From: Cynocephalus volans | Taxonomy: Eukaryota > Chordata > Mammalia > Dermoptera > Cynocephalidae | DNA: 64,000 nucleotides | Direction of reading: 5' to 3' | Assembly (NCBI RefSeq): GCF_027409185.1 | Contig: NC_084464.1 | Location: 46,909,095-46,973,094, forward strand | In this document: positions 34,895 to 47,789 of the stretch, in pieces | Position numbering within the stretch: position 1 is the first letter of the stretch | Layout: every line of letters starts with the position of its first letter | Position numbers and translations under genes: made by a program | The notes under the pieces: generated by a model | What the model saw: only the letters and a program-made list of their open reading frames with translations | Database searches by the model: none | What the model was told of the DNA's origin: nothing

Positions 34895-35748
34895 GGATTG
34901 TTTCTGCACTGAGTGGTTATAAACATCTCTGCAACCCACTGTTCACCCTGACAGCCTTGCCAGCCCTCAGCGCCCGCACTCTGCTGCAGACACCAGGACT
35001 GACCTCATTACACTCTTTATCCCTGTTTACAATCGGGCACCCCAAGAAGCCCCAGATCCCCACTCAGTCTGCTCCCTGCATCTAATCACCATCTGGCCCG
35101 GCTTCCCCTCTCCCATCCTGTCTCCCAACCCCTCCTTAGCTACTAAAACCCTTCAAAGAGCCCCTGGAACTCAGGCATGGGAAGGACCCTAGCATGTGCC
35201 TCCTTTGAACGTTTCCTTCTCCTTCCAGCTCTTCGGGAACACTGGCGCTCCCCGAGGACACCGCTGCCCCTACCACTAAATCAAGTGATGGCTGTTTTCT
35301 CTCCCTCTCTCCTCCTGGTCCAAGAGGAAAAGGGGTCGGAGCCCTCCCTGCTCCACCTCCAGAACACGACTTTCCCGCTTCCCCCCAAACTCCCAGCTCT
35401 AAATCGCGTGCTCTTTGACCATAGCACTATTGCAGACATTCAGTGACCCCGGCGTGACTCCTCCTTCCTTCAGGTTTAGCAACAGATTCATCACCCTTCT
35501 CTCTAACACCACCCCGGCCATAATTCTCGATGCATTCAGTGTCCACACAGGGACCCTTCTCACCTGCCTCTCAGTCTCCTGATTTCTCTCCCCCGACCTC
35601 AGCACGCTCCCCGATGTCCGACCTGAGGCTTTGCTGATGCCAAGTACAGGCCTCTCACCCTTGGGAGTGCTCTTTGTCAGCTCCACCTGAGATCTGAGCT
35701 GCAGGCCTCTTTTCTACTTGTCTCCCTCACTGTTTCTTTCTTCCTTTT

Positions 35749-35840
35749 CTCCTGGCAGCTGGCCTCTACGGGGATCCAAACCCTTGACCTTGGTGTTTCA
35801 AGGTGGCGCTCTAACCAACTGACCTAACCGGCCAGCTCTC
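35749..35840 (-). mobile_element. tRNA-Ile SINE monomer
   Basis: Reverse body GGCAGCTGGCCTCTACGGGG ... CTGACCTAACCGGCCAGC. Confidence 0.8.
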
Positions 35841-36002
35841 CCCCACTGTTTCTTGATCTCTGTTGCTTTGGGCACCCCTTCACACGTTTTGCAGTATGGG
35901 GTTTTAACGATGTCCTAGATTCTGTTAATGTACTGGGTCCACCGACATGGGATCACTTGCAGGGATGCTGGGGGTGACATGCATGTCAATTATTTCCTGT
36001 AG

Positions 36003-36483
36003 GACTTAGTGGTGTAAAACGACAACAGTTTCATTTGCTCACGATTTCTATGGGCCAGTGATTTGGCTGGGCTCAGTCCAGCAATTCCTCTGCTGGTCTT
36101 ACCTGCAGTCACTAATGCGGTGGCAGTCATCTGGTGGTTCTGGCTTGTAGGTGCTGGCCATCAGCTGAGACTGTCTCTCCATGTGGCTTATTGTCCTCCA
36201 GAAGGTCAGCCCTGGTTTCTTTACCTGGCAGTCTTGGGCAGCGAGAGAGGGAAAGCGGAAGTTGCAAGGCCTTGGGAGAGCTGGCTCAGAGTGCCCACAA
36301 AGTCACTTCTGCCACATTCTGTGGGTCACAGCACATCCATCACGAGGCCAAACTGGATTTCAGTGCGTGGAGAAATAGACCCCACTTCTCAGTGGGAGTT
36401 ACAGTCAAGTCACATTGCATGGGGGGGTGTGCACACAGAGAGGGCAGGGATTTGTGGCCATTTTGTTTTACAACCTATCACAG
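36003..36483 (-). mobile_element. MLT1-type MaLR LTR
   Basis: Minus-strand copy. The plus strand reads TAGTGGTGTAAAACGACAAC and ends with GTGGCCATTTTG and TACAACCTATCACAGC, typical of old MLT1 LTRs. Confidence 0.65.
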
Positions 36484-38199
36484 CATGTTAGCTCGTGCGG
36501 CTGGGGAAGGAATTAGCATTTTGCTTGATTGATTAACTATAACTTGAACTTAATGGCCTTCATTCAGTGAAGTTGAGATGCTGGCACTTCAGAGAAATAA
36601 TGTGGAAGATGGAATTCAAAAGCATAGGAAGAGAGAAACATGAAATGGATTTATCACAAGTGACATGCGTGTCCCCTCCCCATTGCATTTCCTGGAATGT
36701 CCCAGGGGCTCACTCAACACTATGGCATGAAAAATACATTAGTGAGGGGGGTGCTGGAGTCCTCTTAGAGGTCCGTGCTGGCCAGGTGTAGTGGGGCAGA
36801 CCTGCCACAGAGATGCACTCCCATATTTCAGTAGGAAAGCTGGAGCCTGGAGTAGCAAAAGCCAGGTGTTTGCATTTAGTCACCAGAGACATAATGGGCA
36901 TTAGAGAATAGTAATCAGAATGTTTGACTTGCACAGATTTGATTGTGGCTAGTTGACTATGATGATCCTAGAAATAAAATAGATGGGGAGCCTACTAAAA
37001 TATTACTTCATCTATACAGCAGAAAAATTCCAGGTCTGGAGGCCAGAAGTCTGACTTAGTTCCCACAATAACGGTCATAATCTCTCACCCAGCTTTTTGA
37101 CCTGTGGCAGTTCATAGGCCTAGAGCCCCTTGATTGAATTGTGGCCTAGAGCTCTTTGAGACAGGATTGTGCAAAATTTCATAAGCATGTGCTATAAATA
37201 TTCTCCAAAGCTTTCCTCAAAGGATCCTGTATTCCTTTACTAGGTTAACTGTATCCTAGGGAAAGGGACATTCTCAGACTTTTTGGAGATTTCTAGATAC
37301 TGGCTTTGAATTGTCATTAATTCCTGGGAACCAAACAAGCCAGTAGTGGCTTATAGAGGTCAGATGATAAATGAAATTTTGGCTAAAGTATAAAGCACAG
37401 TGATCCAAGTAAGACCATAGACCCGTGCTGTGGTTGTTTCCCTAGTTCTTGAATGAATACTTGGTCAGTGGCAGAATCCTCACACCGTGTCTTAGAACCA
37501 TTGAATAAGGGCTAGTACAGTATGAAGGACCACAGGGATTCCTTGAACTTTCTCTCCCTATCTGAATAGTAACTAAATGCAATGCTGCATGCCTGGGGAA
37601 ACTTCTGAGATGAAGCTGCCTGTTACACCCCCACTTATCTCATTTTTTTGGCTTGTGCAGAAGGCAGATGTCTTTTAGAAAATTTCTGTAATTTATTGTA
37701 AACATAATCAGAGTGACTCCAACTGCAGCTGCTGTTCTAGAGGCGATATCTTTATTGGAGCAAATCAGTATAGTCCTCAGTCCCCTGATATGCCAAAACT
37801 GATTTGGCAAGTGATTTTTTTCTCTGTAACAATTTGCAAGTATTACCGAAAGCAATTTAATTTCACCTGGGATGCCCAGCACTATACCTTCACAGTCTTG
37901 CCTCAAGGCTGACAACCCTCCTGTTCTCTCTTTATCTGGTCTGCAAAGATATTAGTCATTTTACTATCTCACAGAACATCGCTACATTAATGATACTGTT
38001 CTGATTGGAGCTGACGAGCAGGTAGTAGCAAGGAATTTAGATTCCTTAGTAAGGCCCAAGCAAGCCAGAGGGTGGGAGACAAAGCTGGCCTGACCTAATT
38101 AACACAACATTCTAGAGCAATAGATTCATCATTATTGGAGTGGAGCACCCTGCCAATTTCAGTGGTGGGCCAAAGGACCCATTTTGTCTTAGAGCAGGG
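36484..38199. other. Intergenic, nothing recognised
   Basis: AT-rich unique-looking sequence with no gene or clear repeat. Confidence 0.45.
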
Positions 38200-38249
38200 A
38201 TAGGCAAATTATAGCCCTTGGGCCAAATCTGGCCTGCCAGCTACTTTTT

Positions 38250-39415
38250 CTTTTAATTTAAATTTTATTTTTTGAATAGGTATTATATGCATATGGTAGA
38301 ACATTCAATAGGTAAAAATGAATGTAATTCTCCCTCACCATCCCCCAGCTATCCAGTTTCCCTCCTCAGAAGCAGCCACTCTTATTAGACTTATCCTACA
38401 GCGGTGTTCAAATTATTTAAATATGTGTGTTTATTGCTTAATGCAAGGTCATGAAGATTTCCTCCTATGTTTTCTTCTAATAGTTTTATAGTTTTAGCTC
38501 TCACATTTAGGTCTTTGATATATTTTGAGTTAATTTTTGCATACGGTATGAGATAGGGGTCCAACTTCATTCTTTTGCATGTGAATATCCTGTAATCCCA
38601 GCACCATTTGTTGAAAAATCTGTATTTTCCCCATTAAATGGTCTTGGCACTATTGTCAAAAGTCAATTGACCATAGATATATGGGTTATTTCTGGACTGT
38701 CCGTTCTATTTGATCTATATTTCTATCCTTATGTCAGTACCACTTAGTCATGATTACTGTTGCTTTGTAGTGTTTTGAAAGCAGATCATGGGTTTAGATC
38801 CATGTCTGGCCAAATGCCAAAAAAAAAAAAAAAAAAAGAAAGAAAGAAAAAGAAGTTTTGAAAGCAGAGATGTGGGTCCTTCAACTTTGTTCTTTCTTAT
38901 GATTGTTTGGCTATTCAGGGTCCCTTGCAAGTCCATATGAATTTTAGAATCAGATTGATCATTTTCACAAAAAAAGCAGCTGAAATTTCAATAGGGATTG
39001 CATTGAATAATAGACTAATTTGGGGAATATTGACATCTTAACAATATTAAGTCTTATCAGCCAGCTGCCCCCCAAAAATATTGTCTGCCAATCCATGAAC
39101 ACAAGATGTCTTTCCATTTAATTAAGTCTTCTTTAATTTCTTTGCATGATACTCGTATTTTGTAGTTTTCAGTACTCATCTTACATTTCTTTTGTTAAAT
39201 TTACTCTTAAGTATTTTATCCTGTTTGATGCTATTGTGAATGGAATTGTTTTCTAAATTTCTTTTTTTTCTTTTTGTGGCTGGCTGGTGTTTCCTTAATT
39301 TTCATTTTGGATTATCCATTGCTAGTGTATAGAAATTCAACTGATTTTTATATATTAATCTTGTATTGTGCAACTTTGCTAAATTCATTTATTAGCTCTA
39401 ATAGGTTTTTGAGTG
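38250..39415 (-). mobile_element. Old L1 fragment inserted in a hAT element
   Basis: Antisense ORF2 sequence (TTGAGTTAATTTTTGCATAC, CCCAGCACCATTTGTTG, GGATTGCATTGAATAATAGA) holding the truncated SINE at 38786-38858. Small SINE scraps lie near 39058 and 39275. Confidence 0.7.
38786..38858 (+). mobile_element. 5'-truncated SINE with target duplication
   Basis: A B-box half (GGGTTTAGATCC) plus an A-rich tail is bounded by GTTTTGAAAGCAGA on both sides. It therefore inserted in truncated form, into an old L1. Confidence 0.75.
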
Positions 39416-39800
39416 TGTAACAGATGCTTGATTTTCGACATGCATATGACTGCTCATAGTATAGATCACACTTCCAGCCTCTCTTGCAGCTTGATATGGC
39501 TAAAAAATAAAGTTCTAGCCACGGACTGTGAAAGTGAGGTGTACAACTCCAAGTTGTGCTGGCCTATCCTCCTTTTCCCTCTCTCTTTTGACTGGAATGG
39601 AGTCAGCCCTCTTAGCCTGACTTGCAACATTGAACCATCTCTTTTTGCACAGTTTTACTGAAATATAGGCACACTCATTTGTTTATGTATTGTCCATAGT
39701 TGCTTTCATGCTATGATGGTAGTGTTGGCTATTTGTGTCAGAGACCGTACAGCCTAAAGTACCATCTGGCTCTTTACAGGAAGACGTTTGCTGATCCCTG

Positions 39801-42003
39801 GCTTAGAGGACTTCTCTGCAGTAGGATTTCATGATCCTGTTTTTCTGGAATTGTTTTTATAGTCACTGGTGTTTAAAGCATCACCGTCTTCTTTTTTACT
39901 TACATTAACTTCTGTCCCAGGCTGGCAGCTTGCTGCTTCCCTCCAGCAAGAGCTCTTTTGGCAATAACAGCAGTGCTTGTATTGTCATGGACTCTCTGAT
40001 CATGAAGAACAATCTAGGTTTTATTAGACCCATCTCTCTTTCTCCATCCTGTCATTCACTTTCCTGTTCTGGAATTCTCTGCCTAGCTTTTTGCTTCCTT
40101 TGCAGCCAAGAGCTTCTGCCTTCTCTCTTGAGTCAGCTTCTTGTGCAGAGTTCCCTTCTCTGCAGATGCCAGACTTCAGGGTCTCTGCTCTGCTGCAAGG
40201 CTCTGCATTCCTTCCCCACTACCACTGTGGCAGGATGCTTTATGGGTTGGTCCAGCTCTTGCCCAGCTCACGCCTCATCACTCAGTTTGGACTAAAATGG
40301 TCTCTTTTTCAAGTACAGTATTCTTTTTTTTAATTGAGTGTAATTTGCACATAATGAAATACAGATATTCAGAGTTCCATTTGATGAGTTTTGACCATCG
40401 TATACACCTGTGTAACCACCACAGTCAGCTTCTTTCCAGACTTTGGGTAGTAGAGCTGGGAACTGGCTGGAAAGAAGCAGAAGATGGAAATGTTCTCTCC
40501 CTTGTTTTCCTTCCTTCTTTCCTTCCTTCCAGTTGTCAGTCCTGGTTGCGCATTAGAATCACATGGGGAGCTTTTAAAATCCCAGTGATTAGGCCGCACC
40601 TCAAACCACTTAAACAAGGACCTCTGGCTGGGGGTGGGGCCCAGCACTGGTGTTTTTAATTCCAACATGATTCCAACGTGTAGCCAGTGAGGAGAACTCC
40701 CGCGTGGAGCCTTCTGGAGACGTAGGAGGGCTTGGAATGTTGCTCACTCGTCTTCTGCTTCCTGTAGCAACCGCTCTTAAGTCTGCTGTGTTTTGTTCTC
40801 TTGCATTCGATGGTGTTCAGACTTCATCTTCTCTCTGCTTGGTTTCGTTTCATTGAGGGCTTTGCTTTTCCTTCCTAAAGTTTTACTAAATCCCTTGTTA
40901 GAACCTGTAATCTTCTCAGAAAGGAGTGGCTTTCCCTATCTTCTTTTACATCCTCTTCTTTCTCATTTCCTGCAAGTAACAGGCAGATTTTCCCTCATGT
41001 TTGATTCATGTCCTTCTGATTGTGTTTTAAAGCACTTCTTCAGATAAATAATCCTTTTGTAGATTGGTTTCTTCAAAATATATCATAGCTGCTTTGCTCT
41101 TCTGTTCATAATTTATTACTAAAAAAAAGATTTCTGAAGAGCTTGTTGTTCAGTCACTTGAAAATTTCTACTCTTTATGGAAAAGAAATGTCCCTGGAAG
41201 AAGATGGCGAATGTACCAATTCCCAGTAAGGTATAAAATTACAGGCTCCCAGGGAGCCTCATGAAAACCAGAGATTCTGGATCTAAAACAACCGTGGTCT
41301 CCTGGGCTGTCAGGCCGGGTAGTTCTGTGTAGTTTCTTGGCTGTATTCTGAGGCCTGTGAGCAAACCACTAGCCTCCCCCAACAGGTGGACTCTTTTCAG
41401 GCTTGTCCATCTAAGGTCCTGTTCTGCCTTCTCTGGTGGTGTCTTATTTCCCTACTGGGCATGACCCTCATGTCCTTATTCACGGTTGCTTTCAGTTCCA
41501 GGGTCTTCTGGGTTCTGATGCTTGCTCCTGCATGGGTCCCAGGTGCACCCAGTGAGACACCTTTCTTCACCATCTGTACCTGACCCAGAGGGCATTACCT
41601 CCAAACAAGAGTATTCTCCCACTCACCTCTCTGCCTCACAGCTTCAGATCTGGAGCAGGTGAGTTCCAGGGTCAGGAACTAGGGCAGGAGGCTAGAGGAC
41701 TGGGGAGATTCCGGTGGTGGCCTGGGGCAAGAGGAGGGTGTGAAGTGAGAGATGGGGAAGAGGAAGAAGAAGAGGAGGAAGAGGAGCCGAGGACCCACCT
41801 GTTTCTCTTGTGCACTGTCATTATCTGGTTCTAGCCATCAGGCAAGTCTTTATTCAGTCACCTGCCTGCCTGAACTATTCGCTTCTCTCTTCCTCCCCCT
41901 GCAGGGTGGGGTAGGGGAGCCTTTTCCTGCTGGGAGTTGCACAGCCCAATCTCCAGCCCCGAAGGAAGCAAGGGTGTCCTCCTCACAACCGTCCCAGGTC
42001 TCC
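39801..42003. other. Intergenic, mostly unassigned
   Basis: A MER5-like fragment is at 40525-40690 and a TTCC run near 40505. The open frames here show no known protein. Confidence 0.45.
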
Positions 42004-42535
42004 TGTTGGGAAAATACAGGAAAATGGTCAGGGCCCCTCAGATGTTCAGAATCTTGCCGAGCATCTGATGTAAATATGCATGTGCACCCAGGTGTTCCTT
42101 GGTTATTGTCTAATGTAATTGTGCACGTGCACCCAGGTGTCATGGGTTGTCTAACTCACACCCCACCCAGGTGTCCTGGGTTATTGCACTTAAATATAAA
42201 GGATGAGTGGCTCTGAGCCACAGGACCCCCTGCCTCCAGGATGCCCTGGGGGTGCCACAGGGAGGCCTCTACTGCTGCTGCTAGATCTGCTGGAGGCTGC
42301 TGTAAATTTCTGCTGAGAAAACTGAGGACTGAGCTTGAGGTGTTTGCCAACAGCTCCTGGGATCTTTCTCAATTACCTAGCTTGTGGACCTGTGGGGGGG
42401 GGGGTCTGGTAACCAAGCCTAGTATGTAGGGGGTCTGGTGACCCAGCCTGGCATGTGAGGGGTCTATGACCCAATCTGTACAGCAGGTTTGAAGGGTCAA
42501 GTTTGAAGAGTCTGTGGGCCCTAGCCTTAGCAATA
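42004..42535 (+). mobile_element. ERV LTR with tandem repeats, copy B
   Basis: It starts TGTTGGGAAAATACAGG and contains repeated GCACCCAGGTGT blocks (42075-42175), a TATA-like AATATAAAG at about 42192, and the 29-bp units GGTCTGGTGACCCAGCC at 42400-42480. These align with copy A in the opposite orientation. Similarity stops near 42535, so its 3' end is probably truncated. Confidence 0.6.
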
Positions 42536-42949
42536 CCCCTCCTCTTCACCTGGCTCCAGTGTCTGCCCTACCCCAACCAGCCCTCCTTCCCCAGTCACCC
42601 CCTGACCCCATTTCACTCCATCCTGCTCCCTAGCCTTAGGATACCTCCACCTCTTCCTTCCCCACACCTCATATTGTGTCTGATTTTCTACAATGTTAAC
42701 TCCTAGCTGAGAGATCTCATCACCTGAAAAGGTGATCTGAATCTTAATGGTTTACCAGGGGGTACTTAGGGCAGGGCAGTGGGCAGGTCAGCCCCAGGGG
42801 CTGGCAATAAGGGGTACCTGGTCTGTAGAGAGTTTTAAAACAATAACACAACGGATTGACTTGTCTGCTTTTTATTGTAAAGCCTTGGGCTGGCAATCCT
42901 AAACAATAAAAATGCTCCTTTCTCTAAATCTTTTGTTAGAATCTAACTT

Positions 42950-43046
42950 TGGGCTGGCCAGTTAACTCAGTTGGTTAGAGCATGGTGCTGATATCACTAA
43001 CGTCCTGGGTTCCATCTCTGTACCTGCCCCCCACCAAAAAAAAAAA
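42950..43046 (+). mobile_element. tRNA-Ile SINE monomer
   Basis: GGGCTGGCCAGTTAACTCAG start, CATGGTGCTGATATCAC anticodon region and A-tail. Confidence 0.82.
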
Positions 43047-43091
43047 CTGACAGTGCAAAGCTACTCTCCTCCCATCACACAGTCTGATTTC

Positions 43092-43490
43092 AGTTATTCA
43101 TTGCTGCATGACAAAACGCCCCCAAACTTAGTGGCTTAAAACAGCAGCAACCACTTATTTGCTCAAAATTCTGTATTTCAGATAACTCAGCCCCAGGAAC
43201 ATGTGGCTGAGATTGCATCATCCAGAAGCTCAACCGGGGCTGGAACTTCCAAGACAGCCCATTCCCAGGGCTGGCAGCTGGTGTTGATGGTTAACCTAGG
43301 CTACCACTCTCTCGAATGTGGGCCTTTCCTTGCGTTATCTTGGGCTTCCTCATGACGTGGCAATTGGGTTCCAAAGGAGTGTTTCAAGTAGTGAAAGCTG
43401 CAGATCTCTTAAAGACCAGCCTTGAAAGTCACATAGCATCACTTCTGACACAGTCTATGATCAAAACATGTCACAAAGCGAGGACCTAAG
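43092..43490 (-). mobile_element. MLT1-type MaLR LTR
   Basis: The plus strand begins AGTTATTCATTGCTGCATGA and continues AACTTAGTGGCTTAAAACAG, the reverse complement of the polyadenylation end of MLT1 LTRs. Similar in kind to 36003-36483. Confidence 0.65.
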
Positions 43491-43659
43491 CAGATGCAGG
43501 GATGTTTCTGCATCTATTGAAGTTGCTGCAAAAGAGATTTTGTTTTTGTACATTAGGGCATGCCCCTCACCTTCGAGACATGCACTCTGCTATTTCTCAC
43601 ACTTGTGAATGTGTGTGTTTGTGTGTACTTATGAGAGTGTGTATCTGTAGGGGGATGGA

Positions 43660-43800
43660 AAACGAGGCAGCACAGAACAGAGAGATCACGAGTGCAGACT
43701 CAGATGGCCTGGGTTGAATTCTGCCTTTGCCACCTACTAACGGTGTGACCTCGGGCAGTCAATCTTTCTGAGCCCCAGCTTCATTGTAAATGCTATGTAA
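43660..43800 (+). mobile_element. MIR SINE fragment
   Basis: GATGGCCTGGGTTGAATTCT and ACGGTGTGACCTCGGGCAG. Confidence 0.65.
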
Positions 43801-44079
43801 GTATTTGCTGTGGCTGTTGCTATGATTCTCTGCAGCCACAGGCACCCTCTGCTGTCTTCCTTTGATCCCTCTGCTCGATCTCTGCTGCTTAAGGTAATCC
43901 CACCTATTTTGTAGCTCAGGATTTCACGTAGCTCCTAGGTTCGTTGGAAATGGACGTTATGTTTCTGTCTCTCCTTTTCCATGCTGCTTCTGGGTGATTT
44001 TTGAGAGGAAGGAAAATACTAATTTCATTTTACCATATACAAACCAGAAGTCCAACAAAACAATTTTTAGTATAGTGCT

Positions 44080-44129
44080 AAGGTCAATGGTCCAGATCAC
44101 CTTGCCGGCCAGCCACCAAAAAAAAAATT
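44080..44129 (+). mobile_element. Truncated tRNA-Ile SINE
   Basis: 3' half (CTAAGGTCAATGGTCCAGAT ... CCGGCCAGCCACC) and A-tail. Confidence 0.6.
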
Positions 44130-44189
44130 TAGTTAAAAGATTTTTTTGAATAAGTATAAGCTTGCTCCACCAGCTATCAAGACTTATAT

Positions 44190-44712
44190 TGTTAAATAAA
44201 AATCACAGGAGGCCACTGTTGTGGACTGAACTCCTGCACTACATCCTAACAGATCAAACTCAAAACCAAAATGGAGTCACTCAGGCTGAGGTTCCATGTC
44301 ACCAAACTGAAATTGAGTTGTTAACTGGCCTTGTGAAAAATCAGGGGAGGCAGACAACAGCTAAATTTCCCAAATAGGCCAGTTTCAATTGACATGATAA
44401 TAAAGATCCCTCTGCTTTAATCCTTACCAAAAAAGGAACCTGAAGTAACTTGATGTTCATCGATCAGTTATTTCTCTATTGTTCTGTTTCCTTGTTCCCA
44501 TCTTATAAGGAAAGTAACTTTGAAATGACCAATCCCCTTTTTGTTCTTTGTTTCTGCTTTCTTCAGCCATTCTCTGTGTATAAAACCAAGCTTCTCTGCT
44601 TGGCTCATTGGAACACTTAATTGTATTTTATGGAATGACACATTGCCTTATTCTAGAATTGCAAATAAAGCCAATGAAGATCTTTAAACTGTTGTATTTT
44701 TGTCCTTTGACA
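44190..44712 (+). mobile_element. Probable ERV solo LTR (TGTTAAATAAA family)
   Basis: The sequence starts TGTTAAATAAAAATCACAGG and ends CCTTTGACA, with a TATA-like GTATAAAACC near 44578 and AATAAAG near 44663. TATAT occurs at both flanks, off by one base on the right. A second copy with the same start lies at 58920. Confidence 0.6.
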
Positions 44713-45033
44713 CTATATCAAGCTGTGGTGATCAAAACCAAGGTCTTGACTCAGGGTTGTCTGTCTGTATGTATGTAGGTATCCCTCCAGCCCTATGGAA
44801 CAGAATTGGCAGCCTAGAAAGTAATCCAGCACATACGGGAGTCTGCTATGACGGAGGTGGCATAACAAGCCACGAGAGAAAGGAGGGACTAAACGAGCAG
44901 CAGTGCTGCAGGCACTAGTATTAGATCCTTAGCTTCCACCATACAAATACATCCTAGGATTAGATGCCTACATAGCGTATATTTAAAAATGGAGGACCGA
45001 GCACACACTCTCCTCCCCTCCAAAACCCCTCTG

Positions 45034-45176
45034 TTTTTTTTTTTAAAGATGACTGGTAAGGGGATCTTAACCCTTGATGTGGTGTTGTCAGCACCACGCT
45101 CACCCATTGAGCTAACCGGCCATCCCTAAATGGGATCCGAACCCATGGCCTTGGTCCAAGTGAGCCACGGCCGGCC
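45034..45176 (-). mobile_element. Dimeric tRNA-Ile SINE with internal deletion
   Basis: Dimer lacking about 20 bp in its first monomer (GGCCTTGGTCCAAGTGAGCC junction). CTCTGTTTTTTT lies on both sides. Confidence 0.85.
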
Positions 45177-45469
45177 CCCCGCTCTGTTTTTTTCTTATCA
45201 TAACTTATCACTGACTTGAAGTTCAAGAGGCCCCTCTAAAAGGATAGTAAAGGAATTAAAAAAGCATAGCCCAAAAGGATCAAGAGAACGAGCAGGTGAG
45301 GAGAGAGCAGCACACAAGGGATGACAGAATTTGGGGAGCTGGAAAGTGGAGGGTGGAATGATACCTGAGTCCGTAGCAGAGAGATGCAGCACCTAAGCGT
45401 GCGGTGGCTGAAGCCAGCTAGAGGGAACCAGGTCTGCAATGCAGAAGCAGGGCAGGCGGCAAGTGTTTC

Positions 45470-45573
45470 TTTTTCTTTTTTTGTTTTTTGGTGGCTGGCC
45501 AGTAGGGGAACCAAACTCTTGACCTCGGTGTTACAAAGCTGCACTCTAACCAACGGAGCTAACTGGCCAGCCC
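45470..45573 (-). mobile_element. tRNA-Ile SINE monomer
   Basis: Reverse body ending GAGCTAACTGGCCAGCCC. GTGTTTCT repeats at both flanks. Confidence 0.82.
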
Positions 45574-45966
45574 AATGGGCAGGTGTTTCTGAAGGGGCAG
45601 TTCAGGATGGCATTGAAAGAGAAGGATTTGCTGAAGGTCAAGAGACCCCTCCCCATCCCAGCAGCCAGGCAGATGCCCCTCCCCACTCTAAGCAGAAAAC
45701 TGGACTCCTCTGCTCTGGCCAGGTTGTGCCATATACGCTCTGGACTCAGTGACCTTGGCAAGCTCAGGCTCAGCTGAGGATGGAGGGTGATAACAGCCTG
45801 AAAAGAGGGGCATTGAGTGAATGCTGACACCCCCAGGACCCTTCCCTACCGCAGCTCTGAGAATGGGACGGCCAGGCTTCCACTCCCCAGGCAGGAAGCA
45901 GGACAATTCATCTTTGGGGAAATGGACCAGCTCAAGCAGAAAGAGCCACAGAGACTTCCATTTAGC

Positions 45967-47130
45967 ACAATAATGATGCTCAGCCTCATGCAAATCAAAA
46001 CAACAGTGAGATATAATGTCCCATAAGATTAGAAAAAATAGATTGAAACCAAATATTGGTAAATATGTAGGAAACCTGAACGTTTACACACACTGGTGGG
46101 TGGGTAAACCACTTGGAAATTTGTCAATACAGAGTAAAGTTGGCAGTGCTCGTACCCCTTATGAATTTTAACACACAGACACAAGGAGACAGGCATACAG
46201 GAGGTGTATTGTGGCACTGTTTGTAATAGCAAAAGCATGGAAACAACCTGTGTCCCCAAAATGGAATGAATATACTCTACACCATGGAATAGTATGAACA
46301 GTTAGAATAAATGAACTACATATATCCATGTGAATCTAAAAAACCAAAGTGTTGAATGAAAAAAGTGAGTTGCAAACATCTCAGACTTTTCAACCAGGTC
46401 CTTAGCTGTAAGCAACAGAAAATGCTTCTGATGTAAGCAGAAAAGGAGTTCATTGGGAGGATATCAGGTAGTTCACAGAATCACCGGGAGAACTGAAGAA
46501 TCAAGACCCAAGACTAAAGCACGTGGCTGTGGCCAAGCCCCAGGCCTCGGGCTGGCACAGCCATTGCTTGTCGGCTCTGGACAGCGACAGTGGACACTGC
46601 CTCTGGATACTGCTTCTGCTACCCTGGAAATCCTCTTTTCACAACTGCTTCTGCCTCAGGCAGCCCCTGCTTCTCTGCAACACTAGTCCTGGATGCCAAG
46701 TAGAGGTCGTGGGTCCAACTGGCAGAGCCTAGGTCCCATGCCTGTCCCTGGTGGCAAGGGTGGGCAGGTAGATGGACTTTCAGCCTTTATGGTGGAAGGG
46801 TCCTCAGATACTGATCAGCCAAATGAATGACAAATGGCCACATAGCTATCATTTATGTAAAACTTACAGATAACCCAAAGCAACAGACTAGATTGTTTGT
46901 GGTTAGATACACAGGTAGTAAAAGCCCAAAATCATTTATGGGAATAATGCACACTAACTCCAGGAGAAGAGGTACCTCTGAAAGGGTAGGGGAAGAGATG
47001 TGGGATGTGGGACTTTAGTTGTATCTGTAACATTTTATTTCTTAAAAATGAAACCTCTGAAGCAAAATGGCAAAAATATTAACATCTTTCATCATTTTCT
47101 ATATTTATCTGTATGTTAGAAATATTTTTC
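45967..47130 (+). mobile_element. Old L1 3' end interrupted by another repeat
   Basis: L1-like sequence at 45967-46370 and 46820-47130 flanks a 440-bp block starting TTAGCTGTAAGCAACAGAAA, an old repeat of unassigned family. Confidence 0.55.
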
Positions 47131-47789
47131 TAACTTCAAGTGCAAAAAAAAGTCATTTCAATAAATCAAAGGTCCTCGGATGTGCCAGGTAACTCAGGTC
47201 TCTGCAGGTGTCTCCTTATGTAACTGTTGAAATGTAAGTTAATCCTGTGCCCACAAGAGGAAGTGGAAAGCTTTGCTTGCTAGCACCCACCTGTCTTCCC
47301 AGCACTCAGCTCATCAGCTGAAAGTTGGCAGGGGACTCGGCTGCAGATGTGAGACTGAGTAATGCTTGGCCTAGTGGTGTTTACCAGGAAGGTGTGATTC
47401 ATTTCATTATCGAAATTCTAAGCCCCTTGATATGCTTCCCAAGAAGTTATCTGGCTTGAAAACCAGAGACAAAAACTGAAGAGAGAATAAGAATCTCAGA
47501 ATAGTGGGAAAGGTTTTGCCAAAAACAGCTTTTGTTCAGACATTGACTCTACTGTGGCCAGAAGTGAATTAGTCTGTTTTGATATATAATTTTTAATAAC
47601 AGGAAATCAGTTTCTCCTCATCTCTCCTTCCCCCATAAATGTTTAGCAAATATTTAAAAGAATATAGGCTTGAAAGAATATCAAATTATGAGCTGCCAGG
47701 GTTACCAAGTGTCTCATTTGGTCCTGAGCGTACTATCTGGGATATAATGTGATCTTAATAAAAACTTACTATTATTACTCAGTGACAGA

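Larger units (their letters stand above)
38200..39800. mobile_element. hAT-type MER element split by an L1
   Basis: One end (AGGCAAATTATAGCCCTTGG, GCCAAATCTGGCCTGCC) lies at 38200-38247 and the other (CAGAGACCGTACAGCCTAAA ... TTTGCTGATCCCTGG) at about 39645-39800. The L1 sits between. Confidence 0.6.

Noticed and set aside
41752-42216. A 154-codon plus-strand frame beginning with a Lys/Arg-rich run
   Set aside because: The start is an AAG/AGG simple tract and the rest runs into LTR copy B; no known protein.
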